This document shows, piece by piece, positions 8,950 to 17,465 of a stretch of DNA of 64,000 bases. Position numbers and translations under genes: made by a program. Location of the stretch: positions 1,674,001-1,738,000 of the forward strand of contig NZ_JBHSYQ010000003.1 of the NCBI RefSeq assembly GCF_042662225.1, in the 5' to 3' direction. The notes beneath the pieces are model-generated. The model did not search any database. It was not told the DNA's origin and saw only the letters and a program-made list of their open reading frames with translations. Within the stretch, counting starts at the first letter, position 1. Each line of letters opens with the position of its first letter. Source of the DNA: Nibribacter roseus. Its GTDB lineage: Bacteria > Bacteroidota > Bacteroidia > Cytophagales > Hymenobacteraceae.

Positions 8950-10098
8950 ATGAAAAAAGTATTTTATTTATTCTGTTCTCTCCTGGTCGCATTGACTTCA
9001 TGCGATGAGCCTCTGGAAGAAGTTTATGAGGCCTTGGACAGTACTCCTGCCGCCAGAAGAACTATGTCTATTACCTTAACACCGTCTAACTACGAGTCGT
9101 TGAGAGGTAAGACCGGAGTTCCTTCTTATGTAAACACAGACAAGTATTTTATTTCTGAGCAGCAAGCCGGAGACCTTCTCCCTCTCTTCTTGAACGCCTC
9201 TTATCCTCACCTTAATGACAGAGACGCCATTGATGTGACCTATAACTTGGCTGCTCCTGCTACGGTAACAGAAAGGGAATCCTACACGGTTACTGATGAT
9301 GATTATGCAACAGGTGGTTCACGTTTCAAAAACTTTGATTCTCCAGGTCAAATAGAAACATTCTTGAACGCTAAATATCCTGTTGCCAAGGAAGGGCGTT
9401 TAGTTACCTTGACTTATACCTGGTACAACGCGAACACTAGCCCAACCAGCCGCACGGTAACAGATTCATTCTTTTACGCAAACGGTTCGTGGCACAATAC
9501 CTATGTTGTTTCTGAGGCTGAGTACGCTTCTGTAGAACGTAGCCGTAACAATGCCTTTGCCGCAGGAGATGAGAAAACTTTGATTCCTGCTGCCGTGAAT
9601 AAGTTCTTAAAGGATAATATCATTGGAGCTCAAGTGGGTGACTTACAATATGTAAGCTACATGGTACGCTACAGCTCTTCCTCTACTTTAATGGAAGTAA
9701 TGCCTTTGTTTTTTAACGGTACAAATTGGGTAAAAACAACTCCTGCAACTCTTGCTTTTGTTAAAAGACAAGGTGCCTGGGTGGCAGACCCAATCATTAG
9801 GTATGTACTTACTACCAGCGATTACACTTGGATTGGTGACAACCCTAACATTGCTACGGAAGGAAAAAGAAATAACTTAAAGCAGTTTAATAATTTCTAT
9901 CAGAGATTTGCTGACAATGCAAACTACTGGACCCAAGCTGAGATAATTTCTGCCCTTAGTGCTTTGTTGAAGCACAGATTCCCTGGTGCTCAGGAAGGTC
10001 AGAAGTATGAAGTTACCTACATCGTGCATACAGGACCTACCGGCCCGGCTACAGTTGTTTTGCAAATGGTAAACGGCGAATTTGTAGTTGCGCAATAA
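8950..10098 (+). CDS. Lipoprotein of four internal repeats, partner of the TonB receptor
   Basis: 382-residue exported lipoprotein: signal MKKVFYLFCSLLVALTSC with lipidated Cys18 followed by Asp. I do not recognise the family. The mature part is built from four diverged repeats, at about residues 40-98, 111-158, 184-241 and 283-360. Each begins with a Y/I-x-L/V-T/S-x-x-(D/E/N)Y stretch, has a central helix ending in (F)L..(K/S)YP or L..RFP, then A..G and closes with a strand such as VTYN, LTYTW, YMVRY or VTYIV. The gene follows the receptor by 10 bases and ends at a strong terminator, so the two form an operon. By analogy with SusD or HmuY-type partners it may bind a ligand at the cell surface; that role is inferred only from position. 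Confidence 0.8.
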   Translation: MKKVFYLFCSLLVALTSCDEPLEEVYEALDSTPAARRTMSITLTPSNYESLRGKTGVPSYVNTDKYFISEQQAGDLLPLFLNASYPHLNDRDAIDVTYNLAAPATVTERESYTVTDDDYATGGSRFKNFDSPGQIETFLNAKYPVAKEGRLVTLTYTWYNANTSPTSRTVTDSFFYANGSWHNTYVVSEAEYASVERSRNNAFAAGDEKTLIPAAVNKFLKDNIIGAQVGDLQYVSYMVRYSSSSTLMEVMPLFFNGTNWVKTTPATLAFVKRQGAWVADPIIRYVLTTSDYTWIGDNPNIATEGKRNNLKQFNNFYQRFADNANYWTQAEIISALSALLKHRFPGAQEGQKYEVTYIVHTGPTGPATVVLQMVNGEFVVAQ

Positions 10099-10130
10099 AA
10101 TATAAGCCAATAGCCTGGCTTTCTTTTAAA

Positions 10131-10167
10131 CTCCCCATTAAGGATGTCCTTGATGGGGAGTTTTTAT
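10131..10167 (+). terminator. Intrinsic terminator after the receptor-lipoprotein operon
   Basis: 14-bp stem CTCCCCATTAAGGA/TCCTTGATGGGGAG (one G-U pair) with a two-base loop, followed by a T-run. Confidence 0.9.
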
Positions 10168-10170
10168 TTG

Positions 10171-10712
10171 TAGCTCCATTCCTGATGCCCTCAATCCTGT
10201 GCCACTTCAGCTGGCTTGCATCACAGACAGGGTGTTTGGCGAATATAATGTTTATTAAATTAGACCGTGGGCAGAAAGGCTATGAGAGACTAACCGGGAA
10301 GGGGATAGTGTTTGTATCCAGTAGTTAATTCTAAGTGGAAGGGGAGTATAATAGGAACGTTCGGCTGCAGGATACAAAGCCATACGGTTTTCTGTACTTA
10401 AAATACACCGCTGTATTATTTTCTAGCCCTTTCTTAAGTCTCCTGACTTTTACCTATGCATCACGAGTTCGTTTGGAGTGGAGTTGGTGAATAGATTCTT
10501 CCCCTAGTAACACATAGAGTTGAAAGTGCCCAGCTATATCAAAGAGAGTCATGCACGTAAAGGAAGTTATTGTGCAACTAAGCCCTAGAAGTTATATCCT
10601 TTAAGTTTCTATTGAGCCTATTCAATAGAGCTTAGCAGTTAGCCTATAGGGGTTAAAGAATACTGCTGCCATAATATAGCAGTTTGCAATTGCCTTTTCC
10701 TTAATAGAAAGA
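10171..10712. other. 540-bp region without a recognisable gene
   Basis: No supported reading frame on either strand, no clear hairpin and no copy of the palindromic element. It separates two convergent genes, so length beyond the terminator is unexplained. Confidence 0.4.
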
Positions 10713-11366
10713 TTAGATGTTCGGCCTAACCGCTTTCACAAAGATCTTCTGGTAATAAGGAGCGAAAAGGTTGTCTTCGGTGACGCCTAACGTAGTAGAG
10801 GCATGTATAAAGTAAATCTCTTTCTCGTCTTTTACATCAGTGACCATGCCCACGTGGGTAATATTATTGGTGCTGCGGGTTGAACTGAAAAAAACTAAAT
10901 CGCCAGCCTGAAGCTTTCTGGTAGGCACCGGAACCCCAAACTCACTCTGTTCTGATGAAGTACGTGGTAATTGTACATTTATGGCCATGAAAGAGGTGCA
11001 AAGCAAACCAGAACAATCCATGCCTATACGGGTAGTACCGCCAAACTTATAAGGCGTGCCACGGTAAGAACGTGCCGTGGAAATTACAGTTTCAATCTCT
11101 TTGCTTGGAAGTACACCAAGGTTACGGGTGCGCCTAACTCTGTTGTTCTGAGCAATCTTCTTTTTCTCTTCTCTGTTCAACAGACCAGATTGTATGGCCA
11201 AGCGCCGTTGCTGCCGTTCTGTCTTTTTAAGTTCCGCAATCTCTTGGGCAGAACGGTAAGGTTCGCCAGGTTTGCTGAAGGTGGAATAGGCAGATTTACC
11301 GCAGGCGCCTAATATAAACATTAGACCCACCAGTATCAGAAAAGAGGAGTTAGACAGATGGTTCAC
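10713..11366 (-). CDS. NlpC/P60 (C40) peptidase lipoprotein
   Basis: 217-residue predicted lipoprotein: signal peptide with lipobox LGAC (Cys22). The C-terminal half (about residues 90-215) is an NlpC/P60 domain with all catalytic residues visible: Cys118 in MDCSG, His171 in NITHVGMV and the third polar residue His188 in FIHAS. These enzymes cut gamma-D-Glu-diaminopimelate links in peptidoglycan stem peptides in the periplasm. Between lipobox and domain lies a basic, charged linker (EIAELKKTERQQRR) that may reach across the periplasm. The gene is monocistronic and leftward. A TATCTTTA sequence (11396-11403, minus strand) is a possible weak -7 box. Confidence 0.9.
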   Translation of the reverse strand: MNHLSNSSFLILVGLMFILGACGKSAYSTFSKPGEPYRSAQEIAELKKTERQQRRLAIQSGLLNREEKKKIAQNNRVRRTRNLGVLPSKEIETVISTARSYRGTPYKFGGTTRIGMDCSGLLCTSFMAINVQLPRTSSEQSEFGVPVPTRKLQAGDLVFFSSTRSTNNITHVGMVTDVKDEKEIYFIHASTTLGVTEDNLFAPYYQKIFVKAVRPNI

Positions 11367-11685
11367 GGCTACAGAATTTAATCAGGTTTGAAGGGTAAAG
11401 ATAAAATTTTAACCTCTCTTTTAAAATGAGTCTCGGCTGTAAATGCCTAAAAATTCATCTAAAAAATAATTTTGCTTAAAGCAATACTTTAAGTTCGCCT
11501 ATTGCGTTTTTTATCTTTATGTAGTCGTAAGATTTACTATCTGAAATTCTGATAAATAAAGCAATGGGTCTGTTTTTAGCCTGATTTTTAAAAAAAGAGC
11601 TCTAAAATAGACTAACCTTGAAAGCTTTTTTACACCTCCTTATTGAAGGAAAAAGTGATCAACTCATCTGTGACCTAAAGAATGT
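11367..11685. other. Intergenic region with possible promoter and palindromic element
   Basis: Holds the probable promoter of the C40 lipoprotein gene near 11400 and palindromic element copy 2. Nothing else is seen. Confidence 0.5.
11568..11613. repeat. Intergenic palindromic element, copy 2
   Basis: Outer arms GTCTGTTTTTA / TAAAATAGAC enclose GCCTGATTTTT and a diverged right half. It lies past the 3' end of the leftward hydrolase gene. Confidence 0.65.
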
Positions 11686-12651
11686 TTAGAGATTGCTTTG
11701 CAAAAACTCAACGGCACGGCGCTCAGAATAGTACAGCCCCTTCAGAAAACTTTCAGAAAACCCCACATGCCCCCCTTGCTGCAGTACCTCAAGGTACAGG
11801 TACTTACTCTTTCGGGCCTGTTCTACCGGAAAGCACTCAGGCGATAGAAAAGGATCGTTTTTGGAGTTCACCAATAGGGTAGGTATTCGAATCTTGTGCA
11901 AATGATTCACAGAGCTGCAGCGCTCATAGTAGTCTAATGCATTCTTAAACCCATGGAAAGGGGCGGTATAACGATCATCGAACTGTTGGAAGGTTCTTAT
12001 TTGCTCGTAGCCTTCTAAATCTATGGTAAAATGTTTTGCTTTATGCTGTAGCTTCTGGTGCAGGGTTTTCAGGAAGCGCTTCATGTAAATTCTATTCTGC
12101 GGCTTTGCCAATTGAACGCAGGCGCTTTCCATGTGGCAGGGTACAGAAAATACAGCCGCTTTTTGCACCTGTGGTGGCACTTGCTGGCTCCATTGCGATA
12201 GATAGTTCAAAATAAGGTTGCCACCCATGCTAAAGCCCACTAGAAACACCTTTTTATATGCTTTATTGGCTAAAGCGTGCCGCACAACCAAATCAAGGTC
12301 TTCCACTGCCCCCATGTGGTAAGACCTGAGCAGTAAATTAGGCTCACCGCTACAACTTCTGAAATTCCAAGCTAACACGTCCCAGCCAACTTTTTTCATA
12401 GCCAAGGCCATGCCTTTTATGTAGGGTCGGTGCGAGTCGCCTTCAAGGCCATGGCAAAGAATGACCACCGTGTCTGCTGCGCCTGTAGCGGACCAGTCTA
12501 AATCCAGAAAATCTCCGTCAAGGGTAGAAATGCGCTCTCTGGTGTAGGGGAGAGGTGTATTGAATCTGAGTTTGCTGGGGAGAATGGTTTGCAAGTGCCC
12601 GTTGAACATGTAAAAGGGCGGGCGATATTCTGGCGTTGGTAATAAGGGCAT
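11686..12651 (-). CDS. YheT-family alpha/beta hydrolase
   Basis: 321-residue cytoplasmic alpha/beta-hydrolase of the YheT/ABHD1-3 family. It opens with the family's characteristic N-terminus (PPFYMFNGHLQTILPS), has the oxyanion HGLEGDSHRPY segment and a full triad: Ser141 in VGFSMGGN, Asp266 in NSKNDPFLS and His295 in GGHVGF. Family members are esterase or lipase-like; the bacterial substrate is not known. The start is supported by a TATTTTTG -7 box 26 bases upstream. Monocistronic. Confidence 0.9.
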   Translation of the reverse strand: MPLLPTPEYRPPFYMFNGHLQTILPSKLRFNTPLPYTRERISTLDGDFLDLDWSATGAADTVVILCHGLEGDSHRPYIKGMALAMKKVGWDVLAWNFRSCSGEPNLLLRSYHMGAVEDLDLVVRHALANKAYKKVFLVGFSMGGNLILNYLSQWSQQVPPQVQKAAVFSVPCHMESACVQLAKPQNRIYMKRFLKTLHQKLQHKAKHFTIDLEGYEQIRTFQQFDDRYTAPFHGFKNALDYYERCSSVNHLHKIRIPTLLVNSKNDPFLSPECFPVEQARKSKYLYLEVLQQGGHVGFSESFLKGLYYSERRAVEFLQSNL

Positions 12652-12676
12652 TAAAGAGTTGCTTGATTGAGCAGTT

Positions 12677-12684
12677 CAAAAATA
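12677..12684 (-). promoter_or_regulatory. -7 box (TATTTTTG) of the YheT-like gene
   Basis: Exact TAnnTTTG match on the minus strand, 26 bases before the start codon. Confidence 0.5.
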
Positions 12685-12800
12685 ACATTTTCAAGCCAAG
12701 ATGGCAAAAAGGAGGGGTAATGTAATAGTTAAATTGTATTTTTAGATTCGTCGGGTGGAAAAGGGTGTTCGGCGTTTGCCGGAAGCGGTAGGGCTAAAAT

Positions 12801-12833
12801 TTGAAAAGCAGAGGGCAAGGCTGCTTAAATTTG
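12801..12833 (+). promoter_or_regulatory. Promoter of the 65-aa gene (TTG ... TAAATTTG)
   Basis: TTG at 12801-12803 and TAAATTTG at 12826-12833, 22 bases apart, resemble the Bacteroidota -33/-7 pair; the start codon follows 31 bases later. Confidence 0.5.
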
Positions 12834-12864
12834 TAGAGTAGATTTAATTTAACTCTTTCAAACA

Positions 12865-13062
12865 ATGCTGTCTCAAGAGAAAGATACGCAGGATGAGCAC
12901 CTAATTAAAGGGGCTCAAGCGCAGCAGGAAGTAAATGCAGGTGATGTAGGCGGGTTTCAGACTGGTGAACAGCTGGAAAAGTCTTCCTTTGCCAGATTGG
13001 CACAACTGAAGGCCCTGTACCGTCAGAAGCTAGGGTTTGACCCAACTTTAAAGTTTGCTTAA
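12865..13062 (+). CDS. Small hydrophilic protein of unknown function (65 aa)
   Basis: No family recognised. It is Gln/Glu/Lys-rich, with no signal peptide, membrane segment or cysteine. The C-terminal half (FARLAQLKALYRQKLGFDPTLKFA) could form an amphipathic helix. It is probably a real gene because it has its own -7 promoter box 31 bases upstream and a strong terminator 50 bases downstream, and because the frame fills the space between them. Function cannot be inferred. Confidence 0.65.
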   Translation: MLSQEKDTQDEHLIKGAQAQQEVNAGDVGGFQTGEQLEKSSFARLAQLKALYRQKLGFDPTLKFA

Positions 13063-13112
13063 GCAGCTAAACATTTCTAAAGAAAATTAATCCGCTCTGT
13101 CTTTGAACCCTT

Positions 13113-13148
13113 AAAGGCCGCCAGTCACCCTTCTGGCGGCCTTTTTTT
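13113..13148 (+). terminator. Intrinsic terminator of the 65-aa gene
   Basis: 12-bp stem AAAGGCCGCCAG/CTGGCGGCCTTT with an 8-base loop, followed by a T-run. Confidence 0.9.
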
Positions 13149-13152
13149 ATGC

Positions 13153-13210
13153 ACCAGCCCTAAAACAGAAAAGGCACCATAATAGGTGCCTTTTCTGTTT
13201 TAGGGCTGGT
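13153..13210. terminator. Perfect 26-bp hairpin between convergent genes
   Basis: Arms 13153-13178 and 13185-13210 are perfect reverse complements around the loop ATAATA. Seen from the minus strand it can terminate the endonuclease gene. Its right arm contains CTGTTTTAGGGCTGG, the left half of palindromic element copy 3. Confidence 0.85.
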
Positions 13211-13234
13211 TTTGATAAATTAGCCTATAAACGC
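13195..13234. repeat. Intergenic palindromic element, copy 3 (diverged right arm)
   Basis: CTGTTTTAGGGCTGGTTTT, then a three-base spacer and the right half ATTAGCCTATAAAC. The left half is shared with the 26-bp hairpin, so only one of the two structures can form at a time. Confidence 0.55.
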
Positions 13235-13246
13235 AAACTTTATATT

Positions 13247-15634
13247 CTATTGTACTAGTAAACGGCGTACCACTGTGCCTTTATCTGTTCTTAACTGAAC
13301 CAGATAGATGCCTTTGGGTTGGTGCTGCAAGTTGAACGTAACTGAGTTTTTAGCGCTTGAGGTCTTCTGAGTAGCCACTCTTTGCGCTACGCTGTTGTAA
13401 ACAGACGCCTCTAACACTTTCAATGAAGACGGTGTTTTAACAGTGAAGACACCAGTTGTTGGGTTGGGGTAAACTTGCAGCTGATCTTCCAGCGCCTGCG
13501 GTACACCTGTAACAGACGAGGTACCATAAAGCGTTACATCATCAATGTTTAGAACCTCATTTGTGGCATTGTTTTGTACCACAATTTTAAGCTGTACAGA
13601 CGTGGTGCCGTTCGGGATACGAACAATAATACGGGAAGGAGCTTCGTCCCCAGAAATATCGCCGGTAAGGGCAATTGTCTTTGTGACAGGCGTACCAGCG
13701 GTGGTCTCTACTACTCCTGTGCCGTTCATGCCGTACCGTACGTTAGCTGCGCTGCCTGCCGTGATTTTGGCATCTGGCGTGGCAGAGAAATCTGCCCCGT
13801 TCAATGCAACATATGCTTCAACAAAATCGCCGGCATCCATACCGTTTCCAGTGCTTATAGAAACAGAGCTATTAAAAATTTCAACGGCTAGATTGTTATA
13901 ATTGGTTGTGTTGATGCTCTCAAATACCAGGTTGGTGGTGGTTACGCCTGTGGCAGGAGGAATCTGCTGGAAAGATTTTGTGCCGCTGGCAATACGTTGG
14001 TTGTCAGGATAGCCACTGTTGTCAGAGGAGCTGCTAAAGCCTGAAGTGACAGCCCAGCCGTCATCGGCTCCATGCTCAAAATCTTGGCGGGCCACAACGC
14101 CAGAAGGTAAGTTGCCGCCAACCTGTTCCGTGCGTATTGACAGGGCAGTGCTACCTGTGCCGTATTGCCAACCATTAGAGCAGCTTTCAAAAGCCACTGC
14201 ATAATATTCAGTATTTGACTTAAGACCAATTACACTAATGCTGTTGCCGGAGCCAATGTAGACCACCTTAGAGCCGTCTGAAAGCGCTGGGGCACTGGAG
14301 AAATTCAGGTTGGCGTTGGTATAAGAGGTGCCTGCTTGTGGAGTGGCGGTTGGAGCGCTTCCTTCTCTTACCAGCACCAATCTTCCGTCGCCGTTGCCCG
14401 AGGTAAACGATAGGGTAAAGCCGCCGGTGCCCACTTCAGAAGTAGTCAAACCTGATACCCTTTGACTAGGAACACCGGAGCAAGTATAATCTGGCAACGT
14501 TACTTGTGCAGCTGGAGCACCTGTAGTATTATAGGTGTTGTTTGTGCTGCAGTATTCAAAAACTTGCACATAGTACGTACGGTTGGCGGTAAGGCCTGTA
14601 ACGGTTACAGAATTGCCAGTGCCGGCGTATACTAATTTATGTCCGTTACCTTGGTCTGTGGCCTGTGAAAAATCTGAGTTCACGCCAGTGGAATAGCTGC
14701 CAGATGGTGAGAAAGCAGAGGCAGAGCCTTCACGCACCACTACTAATCTTCTGTTACCGCTGCCGTTTGTCCAGTTTATTTTAAAAGAAGTTTGAGTGGC
14801 CTCCGTCAGTGAAAGCTGACTAACCTGGGTAGCAGGAGAGCAGTTTACTGGGGTAAAGCCCCATGCGCTGGCTACCAATTCAGGATAGTCAATAAACGGG
14901 TTACGGTTGCCCTGTACCCGCTGAATTCTGTTGTTCCTTTCCAGTTCACGGGCATCTACCGGATCCTGCAGGTGCCACTGATACAGGGTCTGCATGTCGC
15001 CCACGGCGCTGGGTACTCCCTTGCCTGGATCAAATCTTTGGCCCTCGTGCATGGTGTAGAAATAGAAGATGGCACGGGCTACGTTGCCTTTGTGCACTTC
15101 GCGAGGCTCAAACTGGGAATTGGTATCCTCACTATACGCATCAATGTTGGTGGTAGGAATAGAGGTTTGTGAGGTGAGGTTGATTATCCATTTTTGTGTT
15201 TGACTGTCCGGGATCTCCGCGAAAGGATCACTGCCCCGGTCACTGTTCCACTGAATTACCGTAGGGAAGAGGTGGTGAATATCAGTACGCATGCGCTCCG
15301 CTTCATCAAACCAAGACTGTGGCACCGTGTGCTCACAATTGATGTTGGGAATAGAAGTAGAGGTATTGGTTTCGCTGTATTGGAAAGGCTGCTCATAGCC
15401 AGAGTAAACGCCTTCTACCTTGTTGTTATAATTATCTATGTAGTTGTACATTTTGCCACGGGCGTAGCTATAGCTCAAGACTTGGCGCTTGCCTTCATAC
15501 CAGTTCTGGCGTAGCCATGCCCGTAATTCTGTGCCGCTAAGATTTGAGGGAGGTGCTGTCTGGGCCAAGGCAGAGGAGAAGCCTGCCAAGGTAACCAAAA
15601 ACAGCATTAATAGGGAACGTAAATGCTTATTCAT
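13247..15634 (-). CDS. T9SS-secreted endonuclease I family nuclease with FN3-like domains
   Basis: 795-residue exported nuclease. Signal peptide to about residue 25 (GFSSALAQ), then an endonuclease I (EndA/NucM) domain to about residue 260 with the active-site NCEHTVPQSWF (Glu101, His102) and the metal-site DIHHLFPTVIQWNSDRG. Two fibronectin-type III-like repeats follow (VSQLSLTEATQTSFKINW and VSGLTTSEVGTGGFTLSF), then a jelly-roll-like region and a C-terminal type A T9SS sorting domain (VYPNPTTGVF ... YLVQLRTDKG ... RRLLVQ). It should degrade extracellular DNA/RNA for phosphate and nucleosides. The start at 15634 is chosen because a TACCTTTG -7 box (15656-15663) overlaps the longer upstream start at 15658. 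It neighbours the phosphate operon but lacks a clear Pho box. Confidence 0.9.
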   Translation of the reverse strand: MNKHLRSLLMLFLVTLAGFSSALAQTAPPSNLSGTELRAWLRQNWYEGKRQVLSYSYARGKMYNYIDNYNNKVEGVYSGYEQPFQYSETNTSTSIPNINCEHTVPQSWFDEAERMRTDIHHLFPTVIQWNSDRGSDPFAEIPDSQTQKWIINLTSQTSIPTTNIDAYSEDTNSQFEPREVHKGNVARAIFYFYTMHEGQRFDPGKGVPSAVGDMQTLYQWHLQDPVDARELERNNRIQRVQGNRNPFIDYPELVASAWGFTPVNCSPATQVSQLSLTEATQTSFKINWTNGSGNRRLVVVREGSASAFSPSGSYSTGVNSDFSQATDQGNGHKLVYAGTGNSVTVTGLTANRTYYVQVFEYCSTNNTYNTTGAPAAQVTLPDYTCSGVPSQRVSGLTTSEVGTGGFTLSFTSGNGDGRLVLVREGSAPTATPQAGTSYTNANLNFSSAPALSDGSKVVYIGSGNSISVIGLKSNTEYYAVAFESCSNGWQYGTGSTALSIRTEQVGGNLPSGVVARQDFEHGADDGWAVTSGFSSSSDNSGYPDNQRIASGTKSFQQIPPATGVTTTNLVFESINTTNYNNLAVEIFNSSVSISTGNGMDAGDFVEAYVALNGADFSATPDAKITAGSAANVRYGMNGTGVVETTAGTPVTKTIALTGDISGDEAPSRIIVRIPNGTTSVQLKIVVQNNATNEVLNIDDVTLYGTSSVTGVPQALEDQLQVYPNPTTGVFTVKTPSSLKVLEASVYNSVAQRVATQKTSSAKNSVTFNLQHQPKGIYLVQLRTDKGTVVRRLLVQ

Positions 15635-15655
15635 GAAGTGGTTGGTTTGAAAATG

Positions 15656-15663
15656 CAAAGGTA
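15656..15663 (-). promoter_or_regulatory. -7 box (TACCTTTG) of the endonuclease gene
   Basis: Exact TAnnTTTG match on the minus strand, 21 bases before the chosen start codon. It covers the alternative upstream ATG, which decides the start. Confidence 0.6.
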
Positions 15664-15712
15664 CAAAGGCTAAATGGCTTTAAGTAAGAAACCAGCCTCT
15701 TTCCTGAATAAA

Positions 15713-15730
15713 TACTTAATCTTTTAAGTA
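15713..15730. repeat. Small palindrome upstream of the endonuclease gene
   Basis: TACTTAA-TCTT-TTAAGTA, a perfect 7-4-7 dyad about 50 bases upstream of the -7 box; it could be an operator. No regulator is recognised. Confidence 0.35.
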
Positions 15731-15790
15731 TTGTTATACATAGTCGGAAGACCTATGTTGAATCAATTTCTGTGTGTGGAATTGTTCATT

Positions 15791-15828
15791 AACACAAAAC
15801 CCTGAGTACAGTCTCAGGGTTTTGTGTT
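15791..15828. terminator. Terminator of the phosphate operon
   Basis: Perfect 16-bp stem AACACAAAACCCTGAG / CTCAGGGTTTTGTGTT with a 6-base loop, touching the phoU stop codon. Confidence 0.9.
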
Positions 15829-16540
15829 AATTGTTTTCAGGTGGCGGAGTTTGGCCTCCGTTCTTCTTTTTCTTCTTTTTGGCTTTCTGTTTATGTTTCA
15901 CCACTTTGGCGTCTACATAGAAAATGATTTCCTCGGCGATGTTGGTGATTTGGTCGCCAATGCGCTCTAACTTACGAATGATGCCGGAAACCTTTAGGCT
16001 TTGGGCAATTTTCTCAGGGTTAGCCTGAATATAGGTGATGATAACCTTATCAGTTTGCGCGTGGATCTTATTCAGCAGCTTGTCTTTTTTAATTATCTCC
16101 CTGGCCAGCTCCGTATTTTCCTCGTGGAATGCGCGTTGCACCTCGGCAAGCATGGTTTCAGCGGCTTCATACATTTCCAGTACCCGCGTGTTTTCCAGCA
16201 GAACAGGGTCAACAGGGTGGCCGGCCTCTCTTATCAACTGGGCAATTCCCTCAGAAGAGTCACCAATGCGCTCAATGTTGGCATTTATTTTTAAAATGGC
16301 CATGAGCCAGCGCAAATCAATTGCCACTGGGTTGTACAGGGCAAAGATGCTCTCGCACATGCGGTCAATCTTTATGTCAAAATTGTTGACCTTCTTGCCT
16401 GATTTTATGATTTTCTTGGTCAGTTCTTTGTCGCCGCTCAGCAAGGCCTCCTTTCCGGCCAGCATCTGAAACTCCACCAGGCTCCACATTTCATGTACCT
16501 TTTCTTTTATGCTTAGGAGCTCTTTTTCTAAGTGATTCAT
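15827..16540 (-). CDS. phoU: Phosphate signalling complex protein PhoU
   Basis: 237-residue cytoplasmic regulator that links the Pst phosphate transporter to the PhoR sensor and represses the Pho regulon when phosphate is plentiful. Two three-helix PhoU bundles are visible, each with the metal-binding E/D pattern (KINANIERIGDSSEGIAQ near residue 95 and GIIRKLERIGDQITNIAEE near 195). The C-terminus carries an unusual lysine-rich then proline-rich tail (KHKQKAKKKKKKNGGQTPPP) beyond the normal end. Last gene of the porin-pstSCAB-phoU operon, separated from pstB by a palindromic element. No phoB/phoR is present in the window. Confidence 0.95.
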   Translation of the reverse strand: MNHLEKELLSIKEKVHEMWSLVEFQMLAGKEALLSGDKELTKKIIKSGKKVNNFDIKIDRMCESIFALYNPVAIDLRWLMAILKINANIERIGDSSEGIAQLIREAGHPVDPVLLENTRVLEMYEAAETMLAEVQRAFHEENTELAREIIKKDKLLNKIHAQTDKVIITYIQANPEKIAQSLKVSGIIRKLERIGDQITNIAEEIIFYVDAKVVKHKQKAKKKKKKNGGQTPPPENN

Positions 16541-16636
16541 GTGAGAGATTTCTTCTGTTGTTGTGAGGGAGTAAATGTAAAATAACGCTTTTTCTGAACT
16601 TTTAGAAGAACAAAACGCGCCAACTGCAACTATTTA

Positions 16637-16682
16637 CCTCTGTTTTCGGCCTGATTTTCAGAAAAAAGGCCAAAAACAGAGG
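16637..16682. repeat. Intergenic palindromic element, copy 4 (pstB-phoU junction)
   Basis: Arms CCTCTGTTTTCGGCC / GGCCAAAAACAGAGG (one mismatch) with inner TGATTTTC/GAAAA. It is inside the operon, so it may partly terminate or protect mRNA rather than end the transcript. Confidence 0.8.
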
Positions 16683-16696
16683 GGTGGAAAAGAATA

Positions 16697-17461
16697 TTAA
16701 CCAAACCGGCCCGTAATATAGTCTTGGGTACGGCTGTCTTTGGGGTTGGTGAACATGGTTTTGGTTTTGGCATGCTCCACCAGTTCACCCATGTAGAAGA
16801 AAGCAGTGGTGTCACTTACCCGGGCCGCCTGCTGCATGTTGTGGGTCACAATAACTATGGTGTACTGCTCTTTCAGCTCATGAATGAGCTCCTCAATCTT
16901 AGCCGTGGAGATAGGGTCCAAAGCGGAGGCCGGTTCATCCATCAAAAGCACCGACGGCGAAATAGCCAAAGCACGGGCAATACACAAGCGCTGCTGCTGC
17001 CCCCCAGACAAAGCCAGGGCTGATTTGTTCAAGTTGTCCTTTACCTCGTTCCAGAGCGCGGCTTGCTTCAACGCTCTTTCGGCGGCTTCTGTTAAGGCTG
17101 CTTTATTAGACACACCCTGAATCTTCAGGCCATACACCACATTCTCGTAGATGCTTTTAGGGAAAGGGTTTGGTTTTTGGAACACCATGCCCACTTTCTT
17201 GCGGAGTTCGTCTACCTGAACGTTTTTGGCGTAGATGTTTTGGCCGTCCAGCAGAATCTCTCCTTCGGTTTTAAAACCATCAATGTAATCGTTCATGCGG
17301 TTGAAAATGCGGAGGAACGTAGATTTACCGCAACCAGACGGGCCAATAAAGGCCGTGACAGTATTCTCTTCCATGGCAATATTAATGCCTTTAATGGCGT
17401 GGAAGTCGCCGTAGTAGGCGTTCACATCTTTCGCCTCTACCTTGATAGGTTTTTTGCTCAT
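16697..17461 (-). CDS. pstB: Phosphate ABC transporter ATP-binding protein
   Basis: 254-residue ATPase of the PstSCAB high-affinity phosphate importer, at the cytoplasmic face of the inner membrane. All ATPase motifs are intact: Walker A GPSGCGKST (residues about 40-48), Q-loop MVFQKPNPFPKS (a PstB hallmark), signature LSGGQQQRLCIARAL, Walker B LLMDEPASALDP and H-loop IVTHNM. It ends with the usual DYITGRFG. It starts 4 bases after the pstA stop codon, so the two are translationally coupled. Confidence 0.97.
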   Translation of the reverse strand: MSKKPIKVEAKDVNAYYGDFHAIKGINIAMEENTVTAFIGPSGCGKSTFLRIFNRMNDYIDGFKTEGEILLDGQNIYAKNVQVDELRKKVGMVFQKPNPFPKSIYENVVYGLKIQGVSNKAALTEAAERALKQAALWNEVKDNLNKSALALSGGQQQRLCIARALAISPSVLLMDEPASALDPISTAKIEELIHELKEQYTIVIVTHNMQQAARVSDTTAFFYMGELVEHAKTKTMFTNPKDSRTQDYITGRFG

Positions 17462-17465
17462 TCGC

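Noticed and set aside
15722..15738. TTTTAAG ... TGTTATA upstream of the endonuclease as a Pho box
   Set aside because: The spacing is 10 bp, not 11, the match is weak, and it is explained better by the TACTTAA palindrome.
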